Positions 7,411 to 16,798 of a stretch of 64,000 nucleotides of DNA are shown here, in pieces. Position 1 is the first letter of the stretch, and every line of letters begins with the position of its first letter. A program made the position numbers and the translations under genes. The notes beneath the pieces are model-generated. The model was not told the DNA's origin. It saw nothing but the letters and a program-made list of their open reading frames with translations, and did no database searches. Origin of the DNA: CAYTGR01 sp964437445 (GTDB lineage Bacteria > Chloroflexota > Anaerolineae > B4-G1 > SLSP01); contig CAYTGR010000020.1 of NCBI GenBank assembly GCA_964437445.1, forward strand, positions 9,308 through 73,307, in the 5' to 3' direction.

Positions 7411-10284
7411 ATGGCGAACTGTCCACGGTGCGGGGCCACGCTGCGACCCACCGCGCGTTTTTGCGCGGTCTGTGGGACGCGGCTGGTTGAGGCAGTCCCT
7501 GAGAGCCGGCCGGCAGTGACCCTCAGCGTGGTTGGTGCTGAGGATGGTCATGGGATAGCCAGGGCGGTTGCCGATAGCGGACTGGATAGACCGCCGCATA
7601 TCCAGGTAGAACCGGCTGGCGCAACACCGACCCCCCTCCTGTCCGGCAGTATCGGTCGGGAGCAGGCGCTTTTTGGCTTCCGCATCCCGACTTTGCCCGA
7701 TTGGCTGACCGCGCCGACGGTCATCGGCCAGACGGAGGCCGATAAACTGGCCTGGGTTTTGCACAGCTGGCAGCAGGTTGTGGCCAATTTGTGGAAGTGG
7801 AAAAGGGCGGCGTGTGCGCTACGCTTTGTCGCGCGGCCGGCCGAGGGGGTGATTGAGATTTTCCTGCTGGGACGGGTGCGGGTGTCGCGGCAGGCCCAGG
7901 CGGTAGCACAGGCGTTGGCCCATGATCTGGCGAACCAGCTGGCCGCTTTGTACTTGCAGCCGCAGCCATTGGACGCGGTAGCGCTGGCGGCGGCGCGGCG
8001 GCCGGTTTCGTTCCAGTATTTGCTGGAGGTGCACCAGCATGAGGCGGTGGTGCGGTTGAATTTGGTTGATGTCTACGTTGTGCATCCTCTAGCCGGTCCC
8101 GCCGGCGATTTCCGCCTGGTCTTTGAGACGTTGCTCCGGGTCGGGCAACCGGTCCTGCTCAGCCTCTACCTGGAGCCTACCGAATTAGCCCCGGCGGAAT
8201 ACGACGCGCTGGCCAATACGGCGTCCACGGCCCAATCGCAGGCCGATTTTCAATATAGCGGGCAATACTACCAGGGCCGCTGGCAAGACCCCCAGGCGGC
8301 GCTGGTAGGGAGCACTTATGCGGATCTGGTGCGGCGGCTGGGACAGCCCTATCTCTGCGCGGCCCACGTGGCGGCCACCACCGCGCCGGCGGCCCAGGAG
8401 GTGGCCCACGCGCTGGCAAGTGCGGTGGCTGTCGCTCCCCCTGCCGGGCGCACGGCCGCCTCCCCTGCCGTTTCCCTGCCGGTGCAATGTGATGTAGTGC
8501 CAGCTCGCACCGCTGCCGAGTTCCAGGCCTTGCAGCTGGCCCTCACCGACTTGACCCTGCCCCCCTGGGCTGCGACGATGGCCACTCCCGGCAAAGAGCG
8601 CTTGCGTTATCTGACCGATGCTGCCGGTGCCGCCTCTCTGGTGCGCTTGCCGGTAGTGGCTAAGGGCGGGTTGACCGGTGTGAGTGTGCGTCAGATTGCT
8701 CCGGGATTCCGGCCCGGCCCGCAGCGCCAGGCCGCCGCCGACGACGAGCTCAGCCTGGGCCACTTCCTGCCAGCAGGGGGCCTCGCCACGGTTAAGGTGG
8801 CCGATCTCACCCGCCATGGGCTCATTGTGGGCTTTACCGGCAGTGGCAAGACCAATACCTGCCTCTCGCTGGTGGATCAGCTCTGGCGGCAGCACCACAT
8901 TCCCATCTTAGTCATTGAGCCGGCCAAAACGGAGTACCGGGGACTGTGCCGGCGGCCTGGTTTTGAGAGTTTGAAGATTTTCACCCTGGGCGATGAAGCC
9001 ACCGCTCCATTTCGGCTGAATCCGTTTGAACTGCTGCCCGGTATCCGGCTGGAAACGCATCTGGCAGCTCTGAAGTCCTGTATCAATGCTGCCTTGCCGC
9101 AATTCGGCGTGTTGCCCTCGCTGGTAGAGGAGGCGCTGATCCGCATCTATCAGGACAAAGGCTGGGAACTGACCGACAAAGTGCAGGCCGACGAGAGGCG
9201 GCTTTTTCCCACCCTGCGCGATCTGTACACGATGATCGTTCGGGTGGTAGAGGAGCGCGGCTATAAGGGCGAGACGCGCGATAACATTCGGGCTGCGGCC
9301 GCCGGGCGCATTGGCAGCCTGCTGGCCGGCAGCAAGGGGCGGATGTTGGGGTGCCAGCGTTCCATTCCCATGGAACTGCTGTTCGGCGGCCCGGTGGTGC
9401 TGGAACTGGACGCCCTGAACGATGACGACAAGGCGCTGGTGATGATGTTCCTGCTGACCTTCTTGCGCGAATATTGCAAGGTCAACCGCCCGGATGGCCG
9501 TCTGGCCCACGTGACGCTGATTGAGGAAGCCCACCGGGTGATGGAAAACGTGCCCTCTATGGTCGGCAGCGAGGTGGCTCCCGATACCCGCGCCGAGGCC
9601 GTGCGCTTTTTCGCCGGCCTGTTGGCGGAGACGCGCGCTTACGGCGAGGGCATTTTGATTGCGGAACAATCGCCCAGCAAACTGGCTCCCGATGCTGTGC
9701 GCAACACCAACCTCAAAATCGCCCATATGCTGCTGGATAGCCGCGACCGCGACGCCATCGCCGGCGCGATGATTATGGACGAAGAGCAGAAGGCCTTTCT
9801 GGGCAAATTGCCGGTGGGCCAGGCGGCGCTTTTTATGACCGGCTACGAGCGCGCGACATTTATCCAGGTGCCGCCGGCCAAAGCCGGGGGCTATGTGGCG
9901 CGCCTGCCGGATGAGGCGGTGGCGGTGCACATGGAGCCGTTCCGCCAGGCCCACAGCACCGCTTACCGGCCCTGGGACGGCTGTCGCTTTTGCAGCTCCC
10001 CCTGCCGCTACCGGCCGGTGATAGAGCCGGTGACGCTGGATAAGGCGTTGTGGGCGGCTTTTCAGGCGGCGCTCATTACTTTTGACGAGCGGCCGGCGCC
10101 GGCTGATGACGCTCGTAACTGGGCCGAGGTGGCCCGGGCTTGCGCGTTGGCGGCGGCGGCAGCCGGTCAGGCCGGGGATGCCGAGGCCGGCTATTGTTAC
10201 CTGGTGCATGGGATTGACTTTCCCTTTACAGCAGAGATGCGGGCGCAATTCGTGGCCGCCTGGGCCCGGCTGGGAGGTGTTTGA
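7411..10284 (+). CDS. Zinc-ribbon HerA/VirB4-like P-loop ATPase
   Basis: Start placed at ATG 7411 (MANCPRCG), 15 bp into an open frame that also offers GTG 7396, because paralogues here begin the same way. A zinc ribbon occupies C4, C7, C18 and C21. A long N-terminal region of about 400 residues follows. The ATPase core has Walker A GFTGSGKTNT (about residue 475), Walker B VVLELDALNDDD (about 660) and VTLIEEAHRVMEN (about 700), as in DUF87/HerA-VirB4 type motors. A second Cys cluster, CRFCSSPCRY, lies near 857. Such ATPases pump DNA or protein or remodel membranes; the cargo is unknown. The last base overlaps the next start codon, so translation is coupled. Confidence 0.85.
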   Translation: MANCPRCGATLRPTARFCAVCGTRLVEAVPESRPAVTLSVVGAEDGHGIARAVADSGLDRPPHIQVEPAGATPTPLLSGSIGREQALFGFRIPTLPDWLTAPTVIGQTEADKLAWVLHSWQQVVANLWKWKRAACALRFVARPAEGVIEIFLLGRVRVSRQAQAVAQALAHDLANQLAALYLQPQPLDAVALAAARRPVSFQYLLEVHQHEAVVRLNLVDVYVVHPLAGPAGDFRLVFETLLRVGQPVLLSLYLEPTELAPAEYDALANTASTAQSQADFQYSGQYYQGRWQDPQAALVGSTYADLVRRLGQPYLCAAHVAATTAPAAQEVAHALASAVAVAPPAGRTAASPAVSLPVQCDVVPARTAAEFQALQLALTDLTLPPWAATMATPGKERLRYLTDAAGAASLVRLPVVAKGGLTGVSVRQIAPGFRPGPQRQAAADDELSLGHFLPAGGLATVKVADLTRHGLIVGFTGSGKTNTCLSLVDQLWRQHHIPILVIEPAKTEYRGLCRRPGFESLKIFTLGDEATAPFRLNPFELLPGIRLETHLAALKSCINAALPQFGVLPSLVEEALIRIYQDKGWELTDKVQADERRLFPTLRDLYTMIVRVVEERGYKGETRDNIRAAAAGRIGSLLAGSKGRMLGCQRSIPMELLFGGPVVLELDALNDDDKALVMMFLLTFLREYCKVNRPDGRLAHVTLIEEAHRVMENVPSMVGSEVAPDTRAEAVRFFAGLLAETRAYGEGILIAEQSPSKLAPDAVRNTNLKIAHMLLDSRDRDAIAGAMIMDEEQKAFLGKLPVGQAALFMTGYERATFIQVPPAKAGGYVARLPDEAVAVHMEPFRQAHSTAYRPWDGCRFCSSPCRYRPVIEPVTLDKALWAAFQAALITFDERPAPADDARNWAEVARACALAAAAAGQAGDAEAGYCYLVHGIDFPFTAEMRAQFVAAWARLGGV

Positions 10285-10487
10285 TGGCAGGTTCAGAAGT
10301 GGAATGGGTGGCCGATGCCGTGCTTAAGACCGTGCGGGCCGGGGAGACGGCCCTGCGCAAGGCCTGGACGCTGATAGAGGCCGCGACGGAACAGAAACGC
10401 CCTTCCGAGTTTTTGAGTCCGGCGGCCATCCGGCGCATCCAGGGCCGGAGAAACCCTTTAGGACCTCAGGGAGGACAGGATGCGTGA
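10284..10487 (+). CDS. Small hypothetical protein coupled to the ATPase
   Basis: A 67-residue protein whose ATG overlaps the TGA of the ATPase gene and whose stop overlaps the start of the next gene by eight bases, a chain of translational coupling. It is predicted to be helical (VEWVADAVLKTVRAGETALRKAWTLIEAA). The tail SEFLSPAAIRRIQGR recalls the REGQRRMQGK and EALSPAEKQRL segments at the head of the next protein. I do not recognise a family. Its placement suggests an accessory subunit or adaptor for the ATPase. Confidence 0.65.
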   Translation: MAGSEVEWVADAVLKTVRAGETALRKAWTLIEAATEQKRPSEFLSPAAIRRIQGRRNPLGPQGGQDA

Positions 10488-10538
10488 GCTCAAAGAGACC
10501 CGCAGGGAGGACAGGATGCGTGAGCTCAAAGAGACCCG
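10467..10538 (+). repeat. 36-bp perfect tandem duplication of a translation start region
   Basis: Two exact copies of 36 bp (10467-10502 and 10503-10538). Each contains AGGGAGGACAGG followed by an in-frame ATG (10480 and 10516). The duplication preserves the frame, so the downstream gene has two ribosome sites and two possible starts. Confidence 0.95.
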
Positions 10539-11301
10539 CGAGACCCCGGAGACCTCCTCCCCTGAACCCCCGGCTACGCCTCGGCTCAGCCGGGAGGGGC
10601 AGCGGCGGATGCAGGGCAAAGGTGAGACCGGCAGGGTGGCAGAAGCTCTCAGTCCGGCAGAAAAACAACGGCTTTCCGCCGTGGCTCAGGAAGCCATGGA
10701 TAAAGGACCGGTGCAAGATAGCTCTATTCATTACCGCCGCTATGCCAGCGAAGCGGCCGCTGGCGCCAACATGCCCGGCGCGGTCAGCCTGGATGCAGCC
10801 GTAGAAGGGTTTCAGGGCCACAACTATCCGCTCTACGACCTGGCCTCGCCGACCGAGATTGCTTCCGTCAAAACGCATTGGACCAGTGAAGGCAACTTAG
10901 ATGCCAATGCCCTGAATGCCTATGTGCGAGACTTTGAACGTCAATTAGGTTGGGGCCGGGCAGTCGGCTCTGTAGCCCGGGATGGCGAGCGCCTCGTGCA
11001 GGCGCGTGACCAGTGTGGTATCCCGGTACCGGAAGAACTGAAACAGGCCAATGCCGAGGCGGCCGCTGAGTATTTGCGCCTGAATAGCTGTCTGCGCATA
11101 CCCGAGGATCATGTGAAGCCTGTGCAAGATGAACTGGTACAGCGGGCTCGGCAAAGCCCAGAGACTTATGGGCTGCCGGTGGATTATACGGACGCCGACC
11201 TCATGCACTTGAGGGAGCGGGTGCGCAGTCTGGGTCTGGCTTCTACTGAGCTGCGGGCGTTGATCCAGGCGCAGATGGCCAGGCGCTCTTTGTCAAGCTG
11301 A
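10480..11301 (+). CDS. Hypothetical helical protein with duplicated start
   Basis: The frame can start at ATG 10480 (273 residues) or ATG 10516 (261 residues), each preceded by the same GGGAGGACAGG site because the region is tandemly duplicated. Starting at 10480 adds MRELKETRREDR before the second MRELKETR. The rest is soluble and mostly helical, with charged N-terminal residues and no recognisable catalytic motif (for example HYRRYASEAAAGANMPGAV, LYDLASPTEIASVKTHW, RLNSCLRIPEDHVKPVQDEL). It is the last gene of the ATPase cluster. Unknown function; a substrate or regulator of the ATPase is only a guess. Confidence 0.65.
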   Translation: MRELKETRREDRMRELKETRETPETSSPEPPATPRLSREGQRRMQGKGETGRVAEALSPAEKQRLSAVAQEAMDKGPVQDSSIHYRRYASEAAAGANMPGAVSLDAAVEGFQGHNYPLYDLASPTEIASVKTHWTSEGNLDANALNAYVRDFERQLGWGRAVGSVARDGERLVQARDQCGIPVPEELKQANAEAAAEYLRLNSCLRIPEDHVKPVQDELVQRARQSPETYGLPVDYTDADLMHLRERVRSLGLASTELRALIQAQMARRSLSS

Positions 11302-11318
11302 AGGCCAATGGCCAATGT

Positions 11319-11390
11319 AGGGCAAACTTTAGTTTGCCTCTTCCAATACTAACAGGCGAGAATCTCGTAGTCAGGCGCTTTAGCGCCGTT
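11319..11390 (+). repeat. Two TTTAG-core hairpins
   Basis: GTAG followed by GGCAAACTTTAGTTTGCC (11317-11338), then GTAGTCAGGCGCTTTAGCGCC (11367-11387). The stems differ completely, but the TTTAG centre and the GTAG prefix are shared, as in the 6221 cluster. Confidence 0.7.
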
Positions 11391-11428
11391 TTCAGCGCGC
11401 AGCGGTGCGTCACAGAGAGGAACCTGAC

Positions 11429-13131
11429 ATGGCACTCACAACCGGTCAAATCGTCAACCAGCGTTACCGTATCGCCCGTTTGCTGGGCAAAGGCGGGATG
11501 GGGGCTGTCTATCGCGCCTGGGATTTGACGCTGAACATCCCCGTGGCGTTGAAAGAGCTGATCCCCGACCCGACCATGGACGCCCGCACGTTGGCCGAAC
11601 TGCGCGCCCAGTTCCAGCGCGAGGCGCAAGTCCTGGCCAGCCTGAGCCATCCCAACCTCACCCGCGTGACCGATTTCTTTGAATGGGGCGGCAATGCTTA
11701 TCTGGTGATGGATTTTGTGGAGGGCGAGAATTTACACCAGCTGATTGAGCGGCAGGGCGCCCTGCCCGAGGAGCAGGTGATCGGTTGGGCGCTTCAGTTG
11801 TTGGATGCGCTCCACACTTGCCACGCGCGGAACGTTCTTCACCGCGACATCAAGCCCCAGAACATCATCATCCGGGCCACCGACGGGCGAGCGGTGCTGG
11901 TGGATTTCGGGCTGGTGAAGCTGTGGGACCCGCATCGCCCGCAGACGCAGAACATCATCCGTGGGATGGGGACGCCGGAGTACGCTTCGCCCGAGCATTT
12001 CGGCCTGAGCGGACAGCACACCCAGCCGTGCAGCGATCTCTACAGCCTGGGCGCGACGCTCTACCATGCGCTGACCGGCCGGGAGCCGCCCTCGGCCCTG
12101 GAACGCTGGGCCAACCCCAATGTGCTGGTGCCGCCGCGCGCCCTGGGTCTGAGGGTCAGCCCCGCCGTGGAAGCGACGTTGCTCCGGGCGCTGGCGTTGC
12201 CGCCGACAGAGCGGTTTGCCAGCGCTGTGGAGATGCTGGGCGCGCTGCAGGGGAGTGTTGCCACTGTTCCTTTTAGCCAGCCGCTGCTGGTTGCGCCGGC
12301 AGGGGGTTACGTGGCGCCCGAGGTCCGTCCCACAGCGGTCAGGCCGTTGGCGCTGACGCGCGATACCCGCTGGCCGCTGGAGCTGGGGACGGCGTTGGGC
12401 ATGGCGTTGGTGGGGATGTTGGCCCTGCAAACGCTACTCTTCAGCGCGGAGACTCCAGCGGGCCAATACCTGGGCTTGAGTGTGGGCGCGCTCTTGCTGG
12501 GCGGCATCGGCTGGTTTGGGGGCGACCTGATCTTTCAGGCCGTTGCCCAGCGCGCGCGGGGGACGGCCGGGGCGCCGGCCAGCAACCGGCCCACCCAACG
12601 GCTGGTCGCGTTCACGCAACGGCTCACGCGCCGCATGACTACCGGCCAGCAAGTGGGGCTGCTGGCGGCGCTGGTGGCCGTGGCGGTTGGGGCGGCCTGG
12701 CTCCTGGGCCCGGTCGTGGCCAAAGTGCCCTGGCTCTGGCGTAACCTGCCCTCGTATGCCTTTGCCGGCCCGCTGGCCTACGCGGCGGTGGGGCGGCGTC
12801 CGGGACGGGCATTGGCGGCGCATGTCCTGGTGGCAAGCCTGGGCGGCCTGGCCTTGCAGGCCAGCACGGGTTCTACGGTGACCGGTTTACCGGCTTTGCT
12901 GGGAGCGGCTCTGGCCGGCGGCCTCTTGATGGAAGGGTTGGCGTGGGTGGCCGGCCGCACCTGGCTCAANNNNNNNNNNNNNNNNNNNNNNNNNNNNNNN
13001 NNNNNNNNNNNNNNNNNNNNNNNNNNNNNNNNNNNNNNNNNNNNNNNNNNNNNNNNNNNNNNNNNNNNNCCGGCGGCCTCTTGATGGAAGGGTTGGCGTG
13101 GGTGGCCGGCCGCACCTGGCTCAAGGGATAG
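11429..13131 (+). CDS. Ser/Thr protein kinase with C-terminal polytopic membrane domain (interrupted by assembly gap)
   Basis: ATG 11429 follows GAGAGG by eight bases. The kinase domain has GKGGMGAVYRAWD, VALKEL, the standard HRD loop VLHRDIKPQNIII, VDFGLVKLWD and GTPEYASPEHFG. From about residue 310 the protein turns hydrophobic, with five or six membrane spans (LALQTLLFSAETPAGQYL, LLAALVAVAVGAAWLLGPV). The gap at 12970-13069 is bounded by the same 55 bases on each side. Removing the Ns and one copy (155 bp) restores a frame ending ...WVAGRTWLKG at 13131, giving about 515 residues. As deposited, the frame shifts after the gap. It is preceded by hairpin repeats, so it is probably a separate transcription unit. 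Confidence 0.88.
12970..13069. other. Assembly gap of 100 N with 55-bp duplicated flanks
   Basis: Bases 12915-12969 and 13070-13124 are identical. The N run is a nominal scaffold gap, and the true distance is probably an overlap rather than missing sequence. Confidence 0.95.
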
Positions 13132-13187
13132 CTCCTGCCAATAGCCAGGGGCCATTCAGGGGGTGCATTCATCGGCGGGGGATGAAA

Positions 13188-13218
13188 TTGGCTCGTCGTG
13201 CCGCGCATTAGCGCGCTT
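13188..13218 (+). repeat. Single REP-like hairpin (ATTAG core)
   Basis: GTCGTGCCGCGCATTAGCGCGC has the same layout as the 6221 cluster with an ATTAG centre. The rest of 13132-13365 holds an imperfect inverted repeat (13274-13332, GTGAACAGTGAACGGTGAGC against GCTCTCTGCTCACTGC) and no gene. Confidence 0.55.
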
Positions 13219-13365
13219 CCGCCTTCATCCTTCATCCTTTCAGAAAGCGTTCACCGGCAGGGGGGTGAAAATGTGAACAGTGAACGGTGAGCAGGAAACA
13301 GGAATTTCTACCGGCTGCTCTCTGCTCACTGCTTAACTGGTTTTTATTTTCATGAGGAGAACAGT

Positions 13366-14901
13366 ATGGAATTTATAGAACCTATAGAACCTGTGAAGCC
13401 CGACGAAGAGACTGCTGCCGGCGAGGGCAAGGGCAAAACCTCGGTTTTGCCGCCCCAGGAACCGGCTACCGAATCCCCGGCGGAGGTTATCATCCTGCAA
13501 AACCGCTACCGGGTGGTCCGGCGGCTGGGGGGCGGCGGCATGGGCCAGGTCTACCTGGCCTGCGATACCCGCCTGGCCGATAAAAAGTGTGCCGTCAAAC
13601 AGCTGGTGCCCGATCCCCACCTCACCCCCGGCGAGCAACAGCAGGCTGCCGAACTCTTCCGGCGCGAGGCCGCCATCTTAGCGAATCTGAACCACCCCAA
13701 TCTGCCGGATGTTTTTGATTACTTTGAGGAAGGGGGCTGCTTTTATCTGGTGATGGATTATGTGGAGGGCGAGACGCTGGCCGACCGGCTCAAACAATCG
13801 CCCGCCGGCCTGCCCCAGGAAGCCGTGCTGGAGTGGGCGCTGCAATTGTGTGACGTCTTAGACTACCTGCATACGCTGGAGCCGCCGGTGATCTTCCGCG
13901 ATATGAAACCGGCCAACATCATGGTCACGCCGGGGGGGCAGATTAAGCTGATTGATTTCGGGGTGGCGCGGCTCTTCAACCCGGAAAAGCAGACCGACAC
14001 GCTCAAGATGGGGACGGCCGGCTACGCCCCGCCGGAGCAGTATGCCGGACAGGGGCAGACCACCCCCCGTTCCGACATTTACGCGCTGGGGGCGACACTG
14101 TACGAACTGCTGACCGGCGATGATCCGACGGCTCACCCCTTCGTCTTCACCCCGCCCAACAAACTCCGGCCGGCCATCTCGGCGACTCTGTCGGAGGCGG
14201 TCATGCGGGCGGTAGCCCTCGACCCCGCCGCGCGCTTCCCCTCGGCCAGGGCCATGAAGGAGACGCTGGAGAAGGCGACTCGCCCGCGCCGGGCGTTGCC
14301 GCTGATCCAGCGCCGGGGTACCGGTCCCACTCCCCCGCCGCCGGACCAGGCTGTTCTGGCCGGGACGGCGCGTCCGCGTCCCCTGGCGGTGCGTTTGCTG
14401 CAGGGAATTGGGCGCGCCATCCTGACCGTGGTGCTGGCCGTGGTGTTAACGGCGGTGGCACTGGCGATTGTGCTTTCTTTTGTCCTCTCGTTTGTCGCTG
14501 AACGCGCAATTGTCAACACCGATTGGGAACTGGAACCCGACACCACCCGTTCGGTCATTAACGAATGGAAATTCAACCAGGGGGCGCAGGAGGCGCTGGC
14601 CCCGTATGCCCTGGATGCCATCCACGACATCCGGTTGGATTTCACCCCGCCTGACCAGGCGGCCCTTTCTTTCATGTTCTCCGATACTTCCGTGGGGGTT
14701 TACGGTCGGGTCTCCGTTAAAAATGATTTGCCCGCCGTGCAAATCCAACGTATTAATGAGGTGCCGCTTTATATCGTCGGCGGCATCGTCTCGGATGGGA
14801 TCAACCGGGGTTTCCGCAAGGTCTTTGAAGCTTCGCCGGTGCGAGTGACAGACATGATCGTGGAAGATACCCAACTGACCGTTTTGATGACGCCGCGTTG
14901 A
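13366..14901 (+). CDS. Ser/Thr protein kinase with membrane helix and unknown extracytoplasmic domain
   Basis: ATG 13366 follows GAGGAGAACAGT. A 45-residue acidic leader precedes the kinase: GGGGMGQVYLACD, CAVKQL, VIFRDMKPANIMV (FRD, not HRD), LIDFGVARLFN and YAPPEQYAGQGQ. A Pro-rich stretch leads to one strong membrane helix (about 345-375, ILTVVLAVVLTAVALAIVLS). About 130 residues follow that should lie outside the membrane (NTDWELEPDTTRSVINEW ... VEDTQLTVLM). I do not recognise this last domain; it is probably the sensor. A small hairpin after the gene may end the transcript. Confidence 0.9.
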   Translation: MEFIEPIEPVKPDEETAAGEGKGKTSVLPPQEPATESPAEVIILQNRYRVVRRLGGGGMGQVYLACDTRLADKKCAVKQLVPDPHLTPGEQQQAAELFRREAAILANLNHPNLPDVFDYFEEGGCFYLVMDYVEGETLADRLKQSPAGLPQEAVLEWALQLCDVLDYLHTLEPPVIFRDMKPANIMVTPGGQIKLIDFGVARLFNPEKQTDTLKMGTAGYAPPEQYAGQGQTTPRSDIYALGATLYELLTGDDPTAHPFVFTPPNKLRPAISATLSEAVMRAVALDPAARFPSARAMKETLEKATRPRRALPLIQRRGTGPTPPPPDQAVLAGTARPRPLAVRLLQGIGRAILTVVLAVVLTAVALAIVLSFVLSFVAERAIVNTDWELEPDTTRSVINEWKFNQGAQEALAPYALDAIHDIRLDFTPPDQAALSFMFSDTSVGVYGRVSVKNDLPAVQIQRINEVPLYIVGGIVSDGINRGFRKVFEASPVRVTDMIVEDTQLTVLMTPR

Positions 14902-14912
14902 ACCTCCTGATG

Positions 14913-14935
14913 ACTAACGGCAGGGCGTTAGTTTT
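14913..14935 (+). terminator. Weak intrinsic terminator
   Basis: ACTAACG-GCAGGG-CGTTAGT followed by TTT, 12 bp after the kinase stop. The stem is only 7 bp and the T-run is short. Confidence 0.45.
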
Positions 14936-14961
14936 GAGGGCGTGATCAGGCGAGGACATTA

Positions 14962-16740
14962 ATGTTGACCTGTCCTTATTGTGGGGCTGTCCATTCCGGC
15001 ACGGCGCGCTTTTGCCCGCAGTGTTCCCGGCCGCTGCGCCGGACCTGCCCGCAATGTGGCGCGGAGAATCAGGCGCGGGCGCGCTTCTGTGGTAAATGCG
15101 GCGCTGCGCTGGCTCCTTCAGAGAAGCTTTGCCCTCAATGTGGGCAGGCCAATGCGGCCGGCGCACGCTTCTGTAAAGCGTGTGGCGCGCTGTTAGAATC
15201 CACCGGGGCCTATCTGGGCGGGCCGACGCCTCCACCACCCAGTGTCTCGCCGGGCACCGGCCTGCTCCCGCCGCAGACGCTGCTGGCCGGGCGATATATC
15301 ATCCTGCGCCGGGTGGGACGTGGGGGCATGGGCGCGGTCTATCAGGCCGCCGACAGCCGTATCGTCGGCAAATGTTGGGCGGTCAAAGAGCTATCGGATG
15401 CGGCCATCACCGATCCGCTGGAACGCCAGCAGGCCATTGAGGCTTTCCGCCGGGAAGCGACCATGCTAGCCGCGCTGGACCATCCCAATCTGCCGAAGGT
15501 GATTGATCACTTTTCTGAGAGCGGCAAGCAGTACCTGGTGATGGATTTCATTGAAGGGCAAACGTTGGCCGAACGGCTGGCAGAGGCTGGTGGGCAACCT
15601 TTGCCGGTGGCGGAGGTGCTGGGCTGGACGGAGCAACTCTGTGAAGTGCTGGGCTATTTGCACGCCCAGACTCCCCCTATCATTTTCCGCGATCTCAAGC
15701 CGGCCAATATCATGGTGACACCTCAGGGTGTGGTCAAGCTGATTGACTTTGGGATTGTGCGGCATTTCAAGCCGGGCAAGACCGCCGACACGGCTTACCT
15801 GGGCACCGCCGGTTATGCGCCGCGTGAACAATATGGCAAGGGGCAGACCGATGCCCGCTCCGATATCTATGCGCTGGGCGCGACGTTGCATTATCTGCTC
15901 ACCGGCCAGGATCCGACCAATCATCCTTTTCACTTTGACGCCGTCCAGCAGCTGAACCGCCAGGTGCCGCCACCGGTCGCTGCTGCTATCATGAAGGCGC
16001 TGGCTGATCTGCCGGCTGACCGCTGGCAAAGCGTGGCAGAGTTCCGGGCCGCGCTGCAACCGGCCGCCGGTTCCCTGGCGGAACCCGGCCCGCAGAAATT
16101 ACCGTTCATATCGCCGCCCAATCTGTTGCCTAAAGTAATGCCGGTACAACCTTCCACGTCGGCGGCCCCGGCAGCGGCTTCGCCGGTGGCTGTTCCTCAA
16201 CCCACTACGCCGCCGGTCCGCCCCCGGGGCGGGCGATATTTCTGGTTGTTGGTAGCCGGTGTGGCGCTCTATGGAATCGGGGGGCCGTGGAGCGCCGCTA
16301 TCATGCCGCCCACTTTGCCGTTTGAGCCACTGGCCTGCGTCCCGGCCCTCTTTGGCCTGCTATTTGGTCCCTGGCTGGGCGGCTTGACCGGGTTGATCGG
16401 GATGGGAGTGGCGACCCTGGCCGGACACGGGGTTAGTTCTCCGTGGTTAGGCTATCATTTGGGGTTGGCCGCTTTGCTGGGCTTGCTCCCGCCGCTGCTG
16501 GTCAAAAATCCCGGCCGCGGTTGGGCTGTTTTCTGGACCGGCCTCTGGGTGAGCTTGTTGGGCGCGGCCGGCATGGGATGGGCAGCTAGCCGGGCTTTGG
16601 GAAGTTTATTTTTCTGGGAGGTGACGAAGCAGGTTGCCCTCCAGATTGGACCTTCCCACGTGCTCTTGTTGCCGCTGCTGGCGCGCTGGTGGTTCGGAGC
16701 GGTGCGTCGCGCCGGACTTTACTGGCGGGATAAATCTTGA
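14962..16740 (+). CDS. Ser/Thr protein kinase with triple zinc ribbon and ECF S-component-like membrane domain
   Basis: The 592-residue protein opens with three CxxC pairs of zinc-ribbon type (CPYCG..FCPQC, CPQCG..FCGKC, CPQCG..FCKAC) within the first 75 residues. The kinase follows at about 110-365: GRGGMGAVYQAAD, WAVKEL, IIFRDLKPANIMV (FRD), LIDFGIVRHFK and YAPREQYGKGQ. After a Pro-rich linker, the last 170 residues are strongly hydrophobic, with about six spans. The motif FGPWLGGLTGLIG resembles the substrate-binding (S) subunits of ECF vitamin transporters. A kinase fused to such a domain would be a small-molecule receptor kinase; that reading is inference, while the kinase and ribbons are clear. 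Confidence 0.88.
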   Translation: MLTCPYCGAVHSGTARFCPQCSRPLRRTCPQCGAENQARARFCGKCGAALAPSEKLCPQCGQANAAGARFCKACGALLESTGAYLGGPTPPPPSVSPGTGLLPPQTLLAGRYIILRRVGRGGMGAVYQAADSRIVGKCWAVKELSDAAITDPLERQQAIEAFRREATMLAALDHPNLPKVIDHFSESGKQYLVMDFIEGQTLAERLAEAGGQPLPVAEVLGWTEQLCEVLGYLHAQTPPIIFRDLKPANIMVTPQGVVKLIDFGIVRHFKPGKTADTAYLGTAGYAPREQYGKGQTDARSDIYALGATLHYLLTGQDPTNHPFHFDAVQQLNRQVPPPVAAAIMKALADLPADRWQSVAEFRAALQPAAGSLAEPGPQKLPFISPPNLLPKVMPVQPSTSAAPAAASPVAVPQPTTPPVRPRGGRYFWLLVAGVALYGIGGPWSAAIMPPTLPFEPLACVPALFGLLFGPWLGGLTGLIGMGVATLAGHGVSSPWLGYHLGLAALLGLLPPLLVKNPGRGWAVFWTGLWVSLLGAAGMGWAASRALGSLFFWEVTKQVALQIGPSHVLLLPLLARWWFGAVRRAGLYWRDKS

Positions 16741-16798
16741 TGGATGGTCGCCGTGCTCATGCTTTAACATTTCGGCTGTCACCCTGGCTCGGCCGGAT

